Of a DNA stretch of 64,000 nucleotides, positions 17,220-29,700 are shown one piece after another. Below the pieces are notes generated by a model, which was not told where the DNA came from, did not search any database, and saw only the letters and a program-made list of their open reading frames with translations. Each line of letters starts with the position of its first letter. The first letter of the stretch is position 1. A program made the translations under genes and the position numbers. The stretch covers positions 6,866,001 through 6,930,000 of the forward strand of contig JAYJMM010000124.1 in assembly GCA_037349105.1 (NCBI GenBank), given 5' to 3'. The stretch comes from Limnomonas spitsbergensis. Taxonomy: Eukaryota; Chlorophyta; Chlorophyceae; Chlamydomonadales.

Positions 17220-19764
17220 TGCATCTGTCCAACGTCGGCATGCCAGCAGTAGTAGAGAGCGTATGGCGTCAGCCTTGACCTGTGCAAGGATGAGTAGGGT
17301 GGAGGTATTGGGGGGATGTCCCCGGACGTGACTTGCAGTGCGGAGAGCATGTACACTATTTAGGTAGCTTTGTCTGAAGAGGGGTTCTCAGCACCTTGAC
17401 GGTAGGCATTCCTGCCACATGGGAATGGGCAGGAAGGAATGCAGAGTGACTGTGTGACTATTTGAATGTTTTTGTTGTTCTCATGTTTCCCTGCTCACCA
17501 AAAGATATTTTTGTCATGAGTGTTGTGAGAATTAACTAATGCATGGGTGCTTCCAATATGTAAAGAAGCTAGTCAGCGGAGCTCATCAGAACTTGCTAAG
17601 TCAGCCGGCGTCTGTTATGTATGTCTAATACAAAATCACACAACCAAGGTGTCCTTCCTCTCTTTACTTCGGGTTCCTTTTTCTCCCAACAACTGACTGT
17701 TTTACGACTACGCCTTTTGAGCAGAGGTTGATGTGCCAATTACACTAGATAACAGGGTTGGTCGATCAGCAAAGCAGGTCAACGGTAGAAACCGGTGTGT
17801 GATGTATTTATCTTAACCTGCCCTGGGGACGATGTACCTCATGATTGACCCCCTCCACACTCATGTCAGCCAATGGAGATGTGAACCCTGGGAGCCCCAA
17901 TTGACAAAGGAAAATTCCGCGATCGTTGGAATATTTGGGGGAAATGGTCCATTGGTACAACATATGTGGCAACCATACCCAGAGATAAAGAATCGAACCT
18001 GCCAAACGATCCTCTCTACCGCCCCTCTAGAACGCCGGTATCCATGTTCTTGTCTCCTCACATAAGAAGATGCCATGGCTGCATCATGGCCCAGGCTGTG
18101 CGTGGTATCAGGAATTGAGCCGAGTCATTCCCTACCGGTCCCTCGCGGCTAAGCGTTAAGCAGGGCCCAGCGGGAGCACAGTCAATCGAACCCGCCACAC
18201 GATTTTCCCTCTTCCTGTCTAGATCGCCGAGTATCATGTTCTAGCCTCCTCTCATAGAAGGGTGGACTGGCTGCAACATGGCCCAGGCTGTGCATGGCAG
18301 CTGGAATTGAGCTAAATCATTCCCTACCAGCCCCTCACGGCGGCCAACAGGGCCCAGCGGGTATACACCGTTCTAAACTTGTGATCACCAGTAGTAGTTC
18401 TTGTGGATGTAGAATCAGACCTAGAGCTTTGGTTTTCAAGACATCTCTATTTGATGTTGGGGAGGCAAAGCAGACTTGAGAGCCATATTTCAAGCTGTTG
18501 GGACTTGGGATCTGCTCTGGGCAGATTTATGTCGTACATACGTACCGGTATCTTATTTCCACCTGCCGGGAGCCTTGGGGAGGCTCCCAACCCCTTCCCT
18601 TGACGTATATCCCTCCCAAATCCCGGCCACGCCCTTCCCCGGCATGCCGTAGCCGACGTATTTTATTTCTTCGTACATGGATCTGGAACCCACCTCTTTG
18701 ACAGGTAAAAGTCTTTGAGTACAAAAATACCTATTACGTTATGACTAGGGGGGTATGACATAGATCATATTCGAGCAGAAATGCCACCACGAAAACTGTT
18801 GTACCGATACAGTATGGTATCATAGAATATACAGTGATATGAAATAAAAACATTACACAGTGTCTGCACTGCTTCAGCAAGATGGCCAACGACCAAAGGA
18901 ATTGCTACCAGTATACGATAACCTCAATATTGTTGATACCGGTACTTCTGATTCCGAATATTTAGAGGAAGCAATTTAATGGTGGTAAGACATTTACTTG
19001 CCATTCCCTGAAATATACTTGAAGCATTTACTGGTATTGTGACATTTCTTTCAAACCCATTGATTTTTATGGGTGATTCCGAAGTAATGAAGAATATAAA
19101 TTATGAATAATTATCATTGTTCAATTTCACTTGAAACACACATAAAAACGTCACAACAGTCCCATTAAGGGCCTAGCAAGAATAAGATACGTCGCCTATG
19201 GCCTGCCGGGTTCGGGGGTGGGAGGGATTTAAAATTCGGGGAACCACTAATGACTGCCGCTCCTTAGTCATAACTGGTAGCAGATCACACTTAAGTGAGG
19301 TTTTGATGTCCCCCCATATCAAAAGTGTTGCCTCAAAGCCTCTCAAATTAGATTCCATCACTAAACAATCATGTTGGTGCTAAACAATTATTTCACCAAC
19401 GCTTTTCAACACAGCTTTGCCCCAGGCACGAACGTGTCCGTAGGGAATATCATCATGTGAACGCCGGTATTCCAGGACGTACCCCTCAGGCCATAAACAG
19501 TGGTCCACCAGAAGTCTCACAGAAACAGCCAAACTCTGGTCAAACCCAAACAGTCCTTCAAATCTAGGTTTGCGCTCATAACATCAGAGAAATGCAGAAC
19601 CACCCCTGTCCACTCCGTCCAACCGTCTGGGCAACAGGTCTGTGAACGCTGGACAACATTGGGCCTATTCGCTCAGCGCAATAGCAGGCATTTATCAGAA
19701 TGATGTCACGGCCTGCTGGACCCGTTCCCTCTTTCGGGAGCAGAGCCGTCCATCCTGTTCTTCA
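17220..19764. other. Region 3' of LHCA3 without a recognisable gene
   Basis: About 2.5 kb containing the LHCA3 3' UTR, two adjacent SINE-like copies (17986-18382) and AT-rich DNA at 18730-19150. No protein-like ORF was recognised on either strand. Confidence 0.45.
17986..18382 (-). repeat. Two adjacent SINE-like repeats, copies B1 and B2
   Basis: Two diverged head-to-tail copies of the family seen at 13983 begin near 17986 and 18182 (aatcgaacctgcc and aatcgaacccgcc) and share the core ggcccaggctgtgc and the end cagcgggta...ttctaaac. No clean target duplication is visible around the pair, so they may have arisen by unequal exchange. Confidence 0.6.
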
Positions 19765-22700
19765 GCATTTTCAGCATCCCCAGGTCTTGCAATGTGCGCC
19801 TAGTTGTAGTCCATCGAGCGGCACCCGGCCCTGCAGGAATTTCGCTGCTGCCGCCCAAAGGTGGCTTGAAAACAGAGAGAGGCACATTCTAACTAATACT
19901 TAAGCGTCGTCTTACTGCCCCCATTGAGTGCCTGCGGTGCACTAGGTGGCACTGGCCCACCAGCTTGTGAACCGGAATTGGACCATGAGCCAGCCTGATC
20001 TTCGTGCTGCCTCTGAGAAGGCACACTGCCCACAGCCGAGACCTGTAGGTTGTTGAGCCAGTGCAAGGGCGTGCTGTCGAAATTTGCTAGTGTGGCTGTG
20101 GCCATGGATAGCATGCTGTTCGCTGCATTTCCATGCATACCGCTGGCTGCTCTCAGAGGGAAGCGCTAACGTTCTGTACCTCAGATTGCTGCTGTTGCTG
20201 CTGCTGATGGGACAGATCTGCACTGCTGATGCGGGTAAGGCTGCTGCTGCTCCCTTTCCTAGGCTTCACTCCTGGAAAATGAACCTGGGAGGCCCGCAGG
20301 GAAGGTTGCACCTCGTGTTGTACCGCAACCGGCAACGAGACGGCGCGATTCATGAATGGACTGGTGGCAGCGGTAGGGGCTGCTCCAACTGGCTGCTGTC
20401 TTGACAGCTGGACGACCGGGAACGGCAGCAATGGCAGACGGCATTCCTCGTGCTGCTCCTGTTGCTGCTGCTGCTGGTGCGTCCCCCCAAAAGGTGAAGC
20501 TGTAGCTGGCGGCATGATGTGCGTGTCATCTCCTGACACTGACCTCGTCCAGCTGGAAACATTGCACACCAAATTTGATTGCAGTTTGTCTGTCTCAGGG
20601 TTGAAAGACGACCTGCGGAGGTGCAGCATCGAGCGATGAATCAACGTCACGCCAAGCAACACTGCAAAACTTCTGAACGTGGCAGTGCAAATACATAAAT
20701 GTACCGGGATGCACGAAGGTCAGCTGTGCATTATTTCATCAGGCTCCGTCGTTCAAAGCTCGTGACCATTTGCCAGGAACTATTATTTCAATGCCATGGA
20801 TACTTCCTGGGAAAAAAAGAATCGTACCCCAATTGCAGCTACTTGTGAAAACTTGAAATCTGGTCCAGGTGGAGCAATAGGGGCACTGACAGAGGCTGGG
20901 CGCTGTTCCAGAAAGCCTGTGAGCCTCCTTGTGCTTGGAGCCTGATACAAAAAGGATAATGTTTCAGTCTTTTGAAATGTAAAAACGTAAGCTTCAAGCG
21001 TTGAAGACCTTTTGTGGACAGAGATTAAAATGATCCAGATTATACCCACCATGGATGTGCTTCCTACGCCCCTGCGCCCTCTCACTGCGCCGAAAGCTGG
21101 GGGAACTGCGGTCTGGCCCACCATGGACGCGCTTCCAACGCCCCTGAGCCCTCTCATTGCGCCGAAAGCTGGGGGATCCCCAGTCTCCGTTGCGGCATTT
21201 CCAATGCCAGAGGGCCCCCTCATTGCGCTGAAAGATGCGGGTGCGACGACCGGGCTGCTGCTGGGCACATCCGGCTGTCCCCCCAATGCAACCAGGCTTG
21301 CTGCACAGCTGTCCCTTTGAGATGAGCGCCCCATTGACGGCATCCTCAACACCACATTGCTGCGCTGCACCGCTGGTCGCAGGGCTGTGGCTTCAGAGAT
21401 AGATGTCACATCTAAGCCTGCCGATGCAAGTGCCTTTGCCAGCGAGGCCACCTGAGCCAGCAAGCGCTCCTGGGAATCTGACCCGTGTACGGCCTTCAAC
21501 CTCTCAATCTCTTGCTGGATCACACCTCGGATACTGGTGGGTCCGAAATCTTCGTAGACCTCACGAAATATTCGAGCTTGAGGAGATCCTGGGCACTGGA
21601 TCTCTTTTTGGGGTCCTGCAAGTGTGAAAAAGGATTGACGGGTCTGTCTTTGGAGCAAAGGTAGTTGCATTTGTTTCACAAGTAAGGTATAAGCCCGTCA
21701 ACATAACTTAACAGTACCCTGTCATCACAACTAGTCATCAGACCAATGTCTATGCAAGTGCGCGCCATCTATCGATAGGCCGCCAGGCGGCCACCACAGG
21801 GCCAATCGTGACCCACCTTGACCGGCCTACATACCGTGGCCTCAGCAGCAGGCTTTCTGCATGAGGCCCATGAAGTATCTGAACTGTAGCTGAAGCGTGC
21901 CAAACACAACGTGCGTCAGACCACCCTTATGGACATCAAGTCAACAGCATGACATACCGTCTTCAGGCAGCGCTCCAAGAACAACATGGTATTCCGTCCT
22001 AGCTTTGAGAACCTGTCAATGATTAAAAATATAAATTAAATAGAAAATGCAAGCATCGTGTGACATAAATCATGCAAAGAGCAGTAATCATGTCGCAATT
22101 AACCAAATACAAAATAAAATACCTTACACAGGCAACATTCTGATGATTGGCATCAGTAGGATATGAATGATTGGCATACCGGTATACAGGGCATTTACGA
22201 CAGCAATTTGAGGCAATTCACACCTTTTCTTAAAATTGTCCGGATCACAAGATCCAGCCCTGTTCATAATGCGGCAGAATTCAGGCTTCTACATAATGAT
22301 GGAGACGTGGCGGGTGCATACGCCCAAGCACTTGCTGATGCTCCAAAGGATGTCCACGTCTACCTCACCGGTGAATAATGGAACCCCTGTAGATGAACCA
22401 GGGGGGTACAGTGGTGATGTCAGGTACAATTGATCCCTCCCTCCTTCCCAAGGGGCCCAACCTGGAATCCCCTATGCTATCAAGCAGTGTAAGCAAGAAG
22501 AATGCTGTGGACTGTTCACAAAAAACTGTTCAGGTCTACATCCTCCACATTGCCACCAGACCAACCAAGGCCATAGGTCGGCTGCCTTGATTCTTCCTGC
22601 CTCGTATCACAGCTATCCTTCCAGCTGATTCATCCAGCTGGATGGATAGCGTGCATTTAGGCTGCATTGTTGATTGCCCCTGCTTCAGCGGCTATGCTGC

Positions 22701-23598
22701 CCACTGTCCTACCCGTGTTCATGAGTACGGTATACGAAGGTCGGTGGTGTCACAAAAGGAGCTTGGCTAAACCACGCAGTCAAGATAGCACAAGCATAGT
22801 GTCACCCAGGTGGCTCCCAAAGGAGCTCTTCAGGGTTGTAGTGTCAAGGAGCAGTCACGGGTTCATGAATCCCCATGCATGATGCCATGATGGACAGTTA
22901 TAGCTTACCCATGGCTAACTCGGCACAAATGCATCCAATGCCCAGATGTCCGCAGGGAAGTCACTGTTGTCTTGCAGAATCACCTCTGGAGCAGTGTATG
23001 GGCTGACACATTCAAAGGGGTATCGCTAGTCTTCCCTTTCAGTGCAAGCTGGCCAGAATCCAGTCCTCCCAATTTCAGGAGACCGCTCTCTTGCAGCATG
23101 ATGCTCTGAGGACGCAGGTTCTGGTGACAGATGTTGTTTTGATGCAGGTGGGCAATGGCTGACACCATCTTTGTGTCTTGGACTGGGAGCACCATGCCCA
23201 CGCTGGTCCAGCGCAGCTGAACCTCGGTCAACGGCCTGGCACACGGCTCGAACACGAGTTCCACGCGGCCACCCGCTATAATAGCTTCGCTCATTAGACT
23301 GACATTTGCGTGCTGAAGCTTTGCAAATAGAGTGGCCTCAATGAACAGCCTCGTCTCGAACTGCATTCAGACATCGGCGTGAGTCCTACTGAAGTAGTTC
23401 CAACTACTGCCTACTGCCTACAGACGCCGTTCCAGTACACTCCGTCCATGCTCCACTCACCGCTTCAATTTCACCAGGCTGTGCTGCTGTAGACCTCTTA
23501 ACTAGCCACGTTTTGACCTCGCTGCATGCTGCATTGCTCCATAAGAACATGCCATTGACGAAGAATCTTGCTGTCTTGCAAGTCGTATTCTTGACCAT
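19765..23598 (-). pseudogene. Decayed paralogue of the pseudokinase gene at 26.7-31.1 kb
   Basis: The same exon order and wording as the gene at 26733-31126 can be followed, but with many lesions. Relative to that gene it has: an 18-nt in-frame loss of RVLYQL near 23165, 2 extra bases before the APE motif near 23007 that lead to a stop, a lost base in the segment matching DIWAIGC, a lost base after LKLEYF near 21565, a frame change near 20157, and a TAG near 19893. The C-terminal exon has polyglutamine runs (Q6 and Q7). The catalytic-loop equivalent reads HQNLRPQS, as in the paralogue, so loss of catalysis came before the duplication. Exons recognisable: 23404-23598, about 22930-23342, 22180-22370, 21000-21620, 20810-20945, 19893-20650. 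Confidence 0.8.
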
Positions 23599-23980
23599 TC
23601 ATTCCAGACCTGGTTCGTACTAGACGTATGGTGTTCACGATTGAAGTTCTCAAACTAAATAAAATGAGATCCCTGAGCTTGTTGCGGGGGAAAGAAAGAA
23701 GATGTGTGACGCATACATAGGGATCAGCCGTATTGGATGGCCGTATTTATTCGGTTAGCGTAGATACCGTGAGTGTATACTGTATATACGGCGTATATTC
23801 GGAGGCTAATATACAGTATATTTGGTATTTGCGTATATTGCACAATCTTATTTTTCTTTTTTTAAGGAAAAGCTTGTTTCTAAAAGGTTTTCTATGGGGT
23901 TACACAGGGTTCCCGCCCGTGCGTCAGCGCCGGTATGCCCAAACAGGCATTCTCTGTCTATCCTATCGTTCAGTGTTTCA

Positions 23981-24775
23981 ATGGCAGACGCAATAAGTGA
24001 TAGCGAGGATGAATTGCCGAATATAGCATTTCACCAGACTATTCTCGGCCACAAATACGGGCCTGAGGCCGCACTCGCCCTTGTGACGGACATGAAAAGG
24101 TCTGCGCGATCGAATACTCTGTACTGGGAAAAGCTTGCGGTCTTGCGGAAGCCCAGCCAAGAGGGCGATCTCGGTTGGATTGCGGCTATGCAATGCGTCG
24201 AGTGCGAAGTGTTTTACACCGTCTCCAACCCGTCGCGGACTGGCCACGATCATTTCGTTGGTGCCACTTGCAAGGTGAGGGAAAAGCAATGCGTGGGCAT
24301 CGAGAGGCAAAACGCATGCATGTCAGCACGAGAATCATGCTTTCAGACTGAGGAGCTGCTGAGTGCCACTAAAAGGCAGCGCAGCAATTCTGAGGGGGGC
24401 AGCTCACATGGGCATCAGCAGCCGGTGCTACACCAGCAGCCCATCAGGACCTTTGTGGCAGCACCGTCTCAGGTCAGGCTCTCGGTCCAGCATCTGGCCT
24501 GCTTCTTCTACAAGAACAACGTGGCACCAACTCTCATCGGAGACGAGGACTTGGCAGCAATGGGTGTCACGGGATCCTCCCCTGGTTCCAGCCCTCTCAG
24601 CCTGCTGCTGCGCTTAGACACTTCGGGGTGCTGGTGGCGGTCAGGATCTCCAATCAAGCCCTGCATTTCTGCTAAATTTCTGAACAACTCGCCCGTTCGC
24701 CTGTATTGGCACACAGCAACCTTTGACGCAGTTTACAGCGCGCTTCTGCTCCCTCTGCTGTCTGCAGCATGGTGA
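23981..24775 (+). pseudogene. hAT transposase N-terminal remnant fused to antisense retrotransposon DNA
   Basis: The ORF from ATG 23981 starts MADAISDSEDELPN and carries a possible BED-type zinc finger (CVECEVF...GHDHF...C), a basic KRQRS patch and a hAT-like LACFFYKNNVAPTLIGDEDL. After 24554 the reading continues into the inserted 374-bp fragment and stops at 24775, so residues beyond about 191 are not transposase. Transposase-like coding resumes after 24928 (DEDLEAAFAGML). The catalytic DDE core is absent. An in-frame upstream ATG at 23822 exists, but the intervening peptide looks non-coding. Confidence 0.65.
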
Positions 24776-24928
24776 GGTCTCGCTAGATAAGTCAGGGCAA
24801 CAGGCAATTGCAAGCCGATCTGGCGGAATAACCCCTCGCCTGATCGCTGAACCTGGTGATCTGGCGGAATTGACCCTCGCCTCTCCCACCTTTTAACTCG
24901 CTGGGACGCCCTGCTGATCCCTGGGTTG
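24555..24928 (-). repeat. 374-bp Gypsy gag-leader fragment inserted in the hAT element
   Basis: This DNA is about 98% identical by eye to 34870-35248, which belongs to a truncated Gypsy copy. Read on the minus strand it encodes MQGLIGDPDRHQHPE..., the counterpart of the start of the first ORF of the large element (MQDAIVDPNRHQHPD). The insert is bracketed by a 21-bp direct repeat tcatcggagacgaggacttgg at 24534-24554 and 24929-24949 belonging to the transposase ORF, so the insertion duplicated its target. Confidence 0.85.
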
Positions 24929-25142
24929 TCATCGGAGACGAGGACTTGGAAGCCGCCTTTGCCGGCATGTTACAGGTTTGCCCCCTTCGGTATGCTGATT
25001 TCCCCCTCAAAAATGACCAAAGGCCAGACAAAAATATCTCTGGGGGGAATTTAATATACGGTATACGGTATATACGGTATATATGGTATATACGGCGTAT
25101 ATAATATTTTAATATACGGTATGTCTGATCCCTACGCATACA

Positions 25143-26732
25143 CTGGTACCGGTGGTAGTATTACCGGTAGTACGCGTACCTTCAGGTTTGGCTAAGTGTG
25201 CTCGCAGCCAAGCTGCACTAAGAGCAAACAAATGAGGGCCGCTACAAAAAATCAAAGGAAAGTGAACGCCAGTCTGAGTGGCAAGGAGTTTGAGAAGTAC
25301 AGGATGACTGGATGCCAAAGCCCCGGTCTGTAAGTACACCCCTGGCCTCACCCGCCTGGCCTGAAAAGGAAAATACGGATACCGGCACATTCTGTCTCTG
25401 TGGTTTGTGAGTAGTCTATCCCTCAATACAGAGCACTCACTTTCAACTCTACTGATTGGTTACATGGTTGTTTTCCCCTTCAAAATCCTTTCTTTTTGTT
25501 TTCTTTCCGTCTTTTTTTCTTTTTGTTTCAAGCAGCCAGGCCTGTCCATGCAGCATGGTCAGGCGTTTTTGGTCTTGTGTGCCATGCAATAATGTTGTAC
25601 CGGTAAGACATGGCAGGCCGCCTAGTCAGGCTATGTCGGCAATGAGCGGGGTTTAAGCAAGAATGCCGGCTGAAGCATCTTACCTGAGTTTGTCTCACCT
25701 CCTAATCGTAAGGGACCAAAATATATCCCTAAAAAAAAATAAAACAAGCGTCCCGGGATGGGTCACTATGGGTCTCACAAAAACACATTTTGGCAGATTA
25801 ACGGTCAAAGCCCTACACGCATGAGAAAGTAACACATGTGTTAGCATGTCGACAAAGTTGGACATGCCAGCTGTTGAGACCAAGGGTCAGAAAATATTTT
25901 TCGAACGCAAAGCTGGTCAACACCTGCCAGGTAGGGAAAGGACCTCTATGTATGCAAGACGCAAACAAAAAACACGAAACCAGACAACCACACCTCAATG
26001 AAACTTCGCACTAGGCTGTCCTACAGTTTGACTAGGATAAGTCAGCTGACGTGGCTGGCGATGAGCTTAGCCACGTCTGCTAATGCTAACGACTTAACAA
26101 GACAATGGAAAAGCCTGCACATTATTTGTGGGTAATCGGGGAATTTCAACCAGGGAGACTAGGGTGCAATACTCAAGATGATACGCTTTCGGCCACATTG
26201 CACCTCAGGTGTCGCGAGTTTCTCTTCTCCCAAACCCGGGTCCTGTCCCAATCCTAGCCAGAGCCCCAACCCTATTTAGATTCTCATGACAGCAAGCTGT
26301 AAGCTGCTTGCAATAGTAGTAATTTCATTTTAATTTCCGACCACAATTTTGTTCAAGCGCACGAGTTTGTCCCGTCAGGATACCCCTGCCGCCAAATTTA
26401 ATCACTATCTGCTCATATTGCTGGCCATGCCTATGGCCTAGGTAACATGGAATTAAGGTACCAGAACTCTCATCGGTACATGAGTTAAACACTGTTTGAA
26501 CCTGAGCAGTATTTTAAATACAGGTTTGCCCTCTACAGAAAAGAGACATACAAAATTCCCAAATCACGGATTTCCACTGCGTCCAGCCATCGCGGCCAAC
26601 AAGTGAATGAGCTTTGGGCAGCATTTTAGCCCAGCGCATGCCATCTCAGAATGGCCAATATAATGACATACCCGGCCTGATGGAGCCTTTGACCTTATCA
26701 GACGCAGGGACATCCATCCTGTCCTGCAGCAG
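25143..26732. other. Region without a recognisable gene
   Basis: About 1.6 kb between the hAT element and the 3' end of the pseudokinase gene. Pyrimidine-rich at 25490-25530. No protein-like ORF or strong repeat was recognised. Confidence 0.4.
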
Positions 26733-29700
26733 TTAAAGCATCCCGAGATCTTGCAGGGTGCATCTCGTTGCCCATCGAGGCGCGCCCGGCCTCAAAGGTC
26801 CTTGACTGCCGACGTCCAGAGGCGAGGAAATCCCCTTGGGATCAGAGAGAGGCGTGTACTTGAGCGATATCTTCCTGCCCCCCTCCAATGCCCGCGGCGC
26901 ACTTGGTGGCATTGGTCCGCCAACGTTTACACTAGCATGCGTTTTTGAGGAAGCCAATGCTTCGTACTGCCGCTGAGGAGGAGTGCTGCCCACAACCAAG
27001 ACCTCCAAGCTGTGGTGCTGTTGGAAAGGCATGCGCGTGGATTTCCCAAGTCTGGCAGTGGCCATGGACACCATGCTGCTCGCTGCTTGTCCTTGCATTT
27101 TGCTGGCTGTTCTAAGAGGGGAAGCGCTCATTTGTTGCACGTCAGGCAGTTGTTTTTCCTGGATAAGATCTGCAACGCTGATTCGAGTAAGACCGCAGTT
27201 GCTCCCTTTCATAGGCTGGAATCCTGGGAATCGGACATGGGATGTCCACGGTGGGGACGCTAGCGTCTCGTTGGGCCCAAGCTGTACATCAGCCGGCGAG
27301 GAGGCGGAGCGGTTCATCAATATGACAGTCGCAGCGGCGGCGGCAACATCCGTTAAGTGCTGTCTCGACAGCTGGCTGAGCGGGGCAGAGAGAAGAGGCA
27401 GACGGAAATCCTCATGCTCCTCCGGTTGCTTTTGTTGCGGGTGCCGCCCAAGTGAAGGGGAAGATGCAGAATGCGGAATGAGTGTTGCGTCCTCTCCAGA
27501 CACTGACCTGAGCCATCTTGACACATTGCCTACCGAGTTTGATTGCACCTTGTCCGTCTCATGGGCAACGGAAGACCTACGGAGGTTCAGCATCAAGCGA
27601 TGAATAAAAACACTACATTTCTGAAAATGGCAAGGAAAACAAAGTACGGTACATGGGGAGGACGGGTGTGCAATATTTGATGCAGACATCACGAAGGGCG
27701 CAAATATTTCGTGACATATTTAAGGTGTTATTTCGCTGCCATGGGTGGTTTGGGGGCTTAAATTGGTAAAGGTCTGCCAGTCAAATTGAAACTACAAATC
27801 ATATCACTGCCTGTTAGATGAGCGTCGTGCGAAGTAGGCGAAGGAGAGTGTGCGCTTAAATTGCAGCCATCCCACACCTCAAGCTTGCATCATGAAGTTA
27901 TCTTCTTTGGGGGCAGCACTCAAAGAGTCACAAGTGTGGAAGGGGGCCTTTTCATAGCAACAGTAAGATCTGCTACTAAATTAACTACTGAGTCTGATGT
28001 CTAAAAATTGACATACTATGATACTAAGGAGTGAATGAAACGCATTGAGGCCAAAGAGCCAGTGGCCGAGGGGTGCTCTTGTGTCACAAAGAGCATCAGA
28101 GGCTCAAACAGAGGCAATGATGGGTTACTTCGAAAGCGAGAGGAACTTGAAAGCTCAGGTGTCTCTACAATGCGAGGAAATTATGTTCTGTTTAAGGACT
28201 ATCATGAGCCTTCTGGGTGGAAAGGTTAACGATTTCCCCATTTTGGGCCCTCCAAAGGCCCAAAACCCCAGTCCTTCAGGTTTGATTAATGCTTTGCCCA
28301 CACCTTACACATCCTTGCATTCATATGTTCTTACCCAGTTGCAGCATCTTGTAAAAACTTGACGTCTGATTCAAAGAGAGAAATAGGGGCGCTGACAGGA
28401 GTTGGTGGCTGATCCGTCCAACTGCTGAAGCCCACAAGCCCTCTTGGAAGTGCTGCCATGCCCGTGCCGCGAGCCTAATACAAACAAGGATGAGTTTGTT
28501 CAGTCTAAAGGATCGTGAAATCTATCTCGCGTAACCTCATCATGGCATTCACAGCACTGAAGTGGACAGAAATTTAAGTTAATATGATTAGACCCACCAT
28601 GGAGGTGCTCCCTACGCCCCTCCTGAGCCCTCTCGTTGTGCTGAAAGCTGGGGGAGCGACCGTCCGGCCGCTCATGGAGGTGCTCCCTAGTACGCCCCTG
28701 CTGAGCCCTCTCATCGTGCTGAAATCCGCAGCAGGAGCCGCGGGCCGGCTGACCATGGAGGTGCTTCCAACACCTGTGATCTCTCTCATTTCGCTAAGAG
28801 TTGAGGGAGCAACGTCGGGGTTGGAGAAATCGGGCTGTCCACTGGGTCTAACTAGGTCTCCGACAGAGCAGTCCCTTTGAGGTGAGTGGCCCATGGATGC
28901 CATTCTGGATACCACACGTCCTCGCTGTGCCATTGGCCGCATGGCTGGAGCTTCAGAGGGATACGACACACCGGCCAAGCCGGCTGCTGCCAGAGCCTCT
29001 GCCAGCCAAGCCACCTGAGCCATCATGCGCTCCTGGGAATCTGCACCATGTACGGCCTTCAACCTCCCGTTCTCTTGCTGGATCATATCTCGGATGCTGG
29101 TGGGCCCGAAATCTTCGTTGACCTCACGGAAGTATTCGAGCTTGAGGAGATCCTGGGCACTCGCTCGCTTGTTTGGGTCCTGCAAGTGTGAAAAAGGATG
29201 AAAGGTACATTATTTACTCTGCAGCAGAAAAGCATTTGCATGGTGTATAAAATTAGTCAAATGTTTGTCATGCGACACAAACCAAAGTGCCATCAAAACT
29301 ACTGTAGTCGTCATAATTTATTTTAGGGTATTTCCGCTATGCTTAAGGCTAAACACTGCCTACGGCTGGTGGGCATTCGTGTAGCAAGCGTTGTTGTTTG
29401 GGCCACCGGCCACAAGTCAATCAAGGAATGGTCCTCATCGGCACGGTGATGGCCGCTTGGCAGGCCTTAAAAGGTGAATCGCATCAAAAGAAGCAGGATA
29501 TCAGAACACTATAGTCAGACTTTGGATGTCAGATTAACGGCATGAGTACCGGTATTTCTGTATTAGACATACCGTCTTGAGGCAACGCTCCAACAACGCC
29601 ATGGCATTCTGGTCCAGCATTGACAACCTGTTGATACATGGAAGACAATGCAATCGTCACGTGAGATGAATCATGCCGACAGCGGGTAGCAGCCATGATG

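Larger units (their letters stand above)
23718..25134 (+). mobile_element. hAT-type DNA transposon, 1.4 kb, defective
   Basis: Terminal inverted repeats TAGGGATCAG at 23718 and CTGATCCCTA ending at 25134 are flanked by a perfect 8-bp duplication CGCATACA at 23710-23717 and 25135-25142. An 8-bp target duplication is the hAT hallmark. Subterminal DNA is rich in atacggtata-like palindromes at both ends. The interior has the 5' part of a transposase ORF and a captured retrotransposon fragment (24555-24928). At 1.4 kb it is too short for a full hAT transposase, so it should be non-autonomous. Confidence 0.88.

Noticed and set aside
23822..23980. Upstream ATG of the hAT ORF
   Set aside because: The added residues derive from AT-rich subterminal DNA and look non-coding; ATG 23981 starts the protein-like part.
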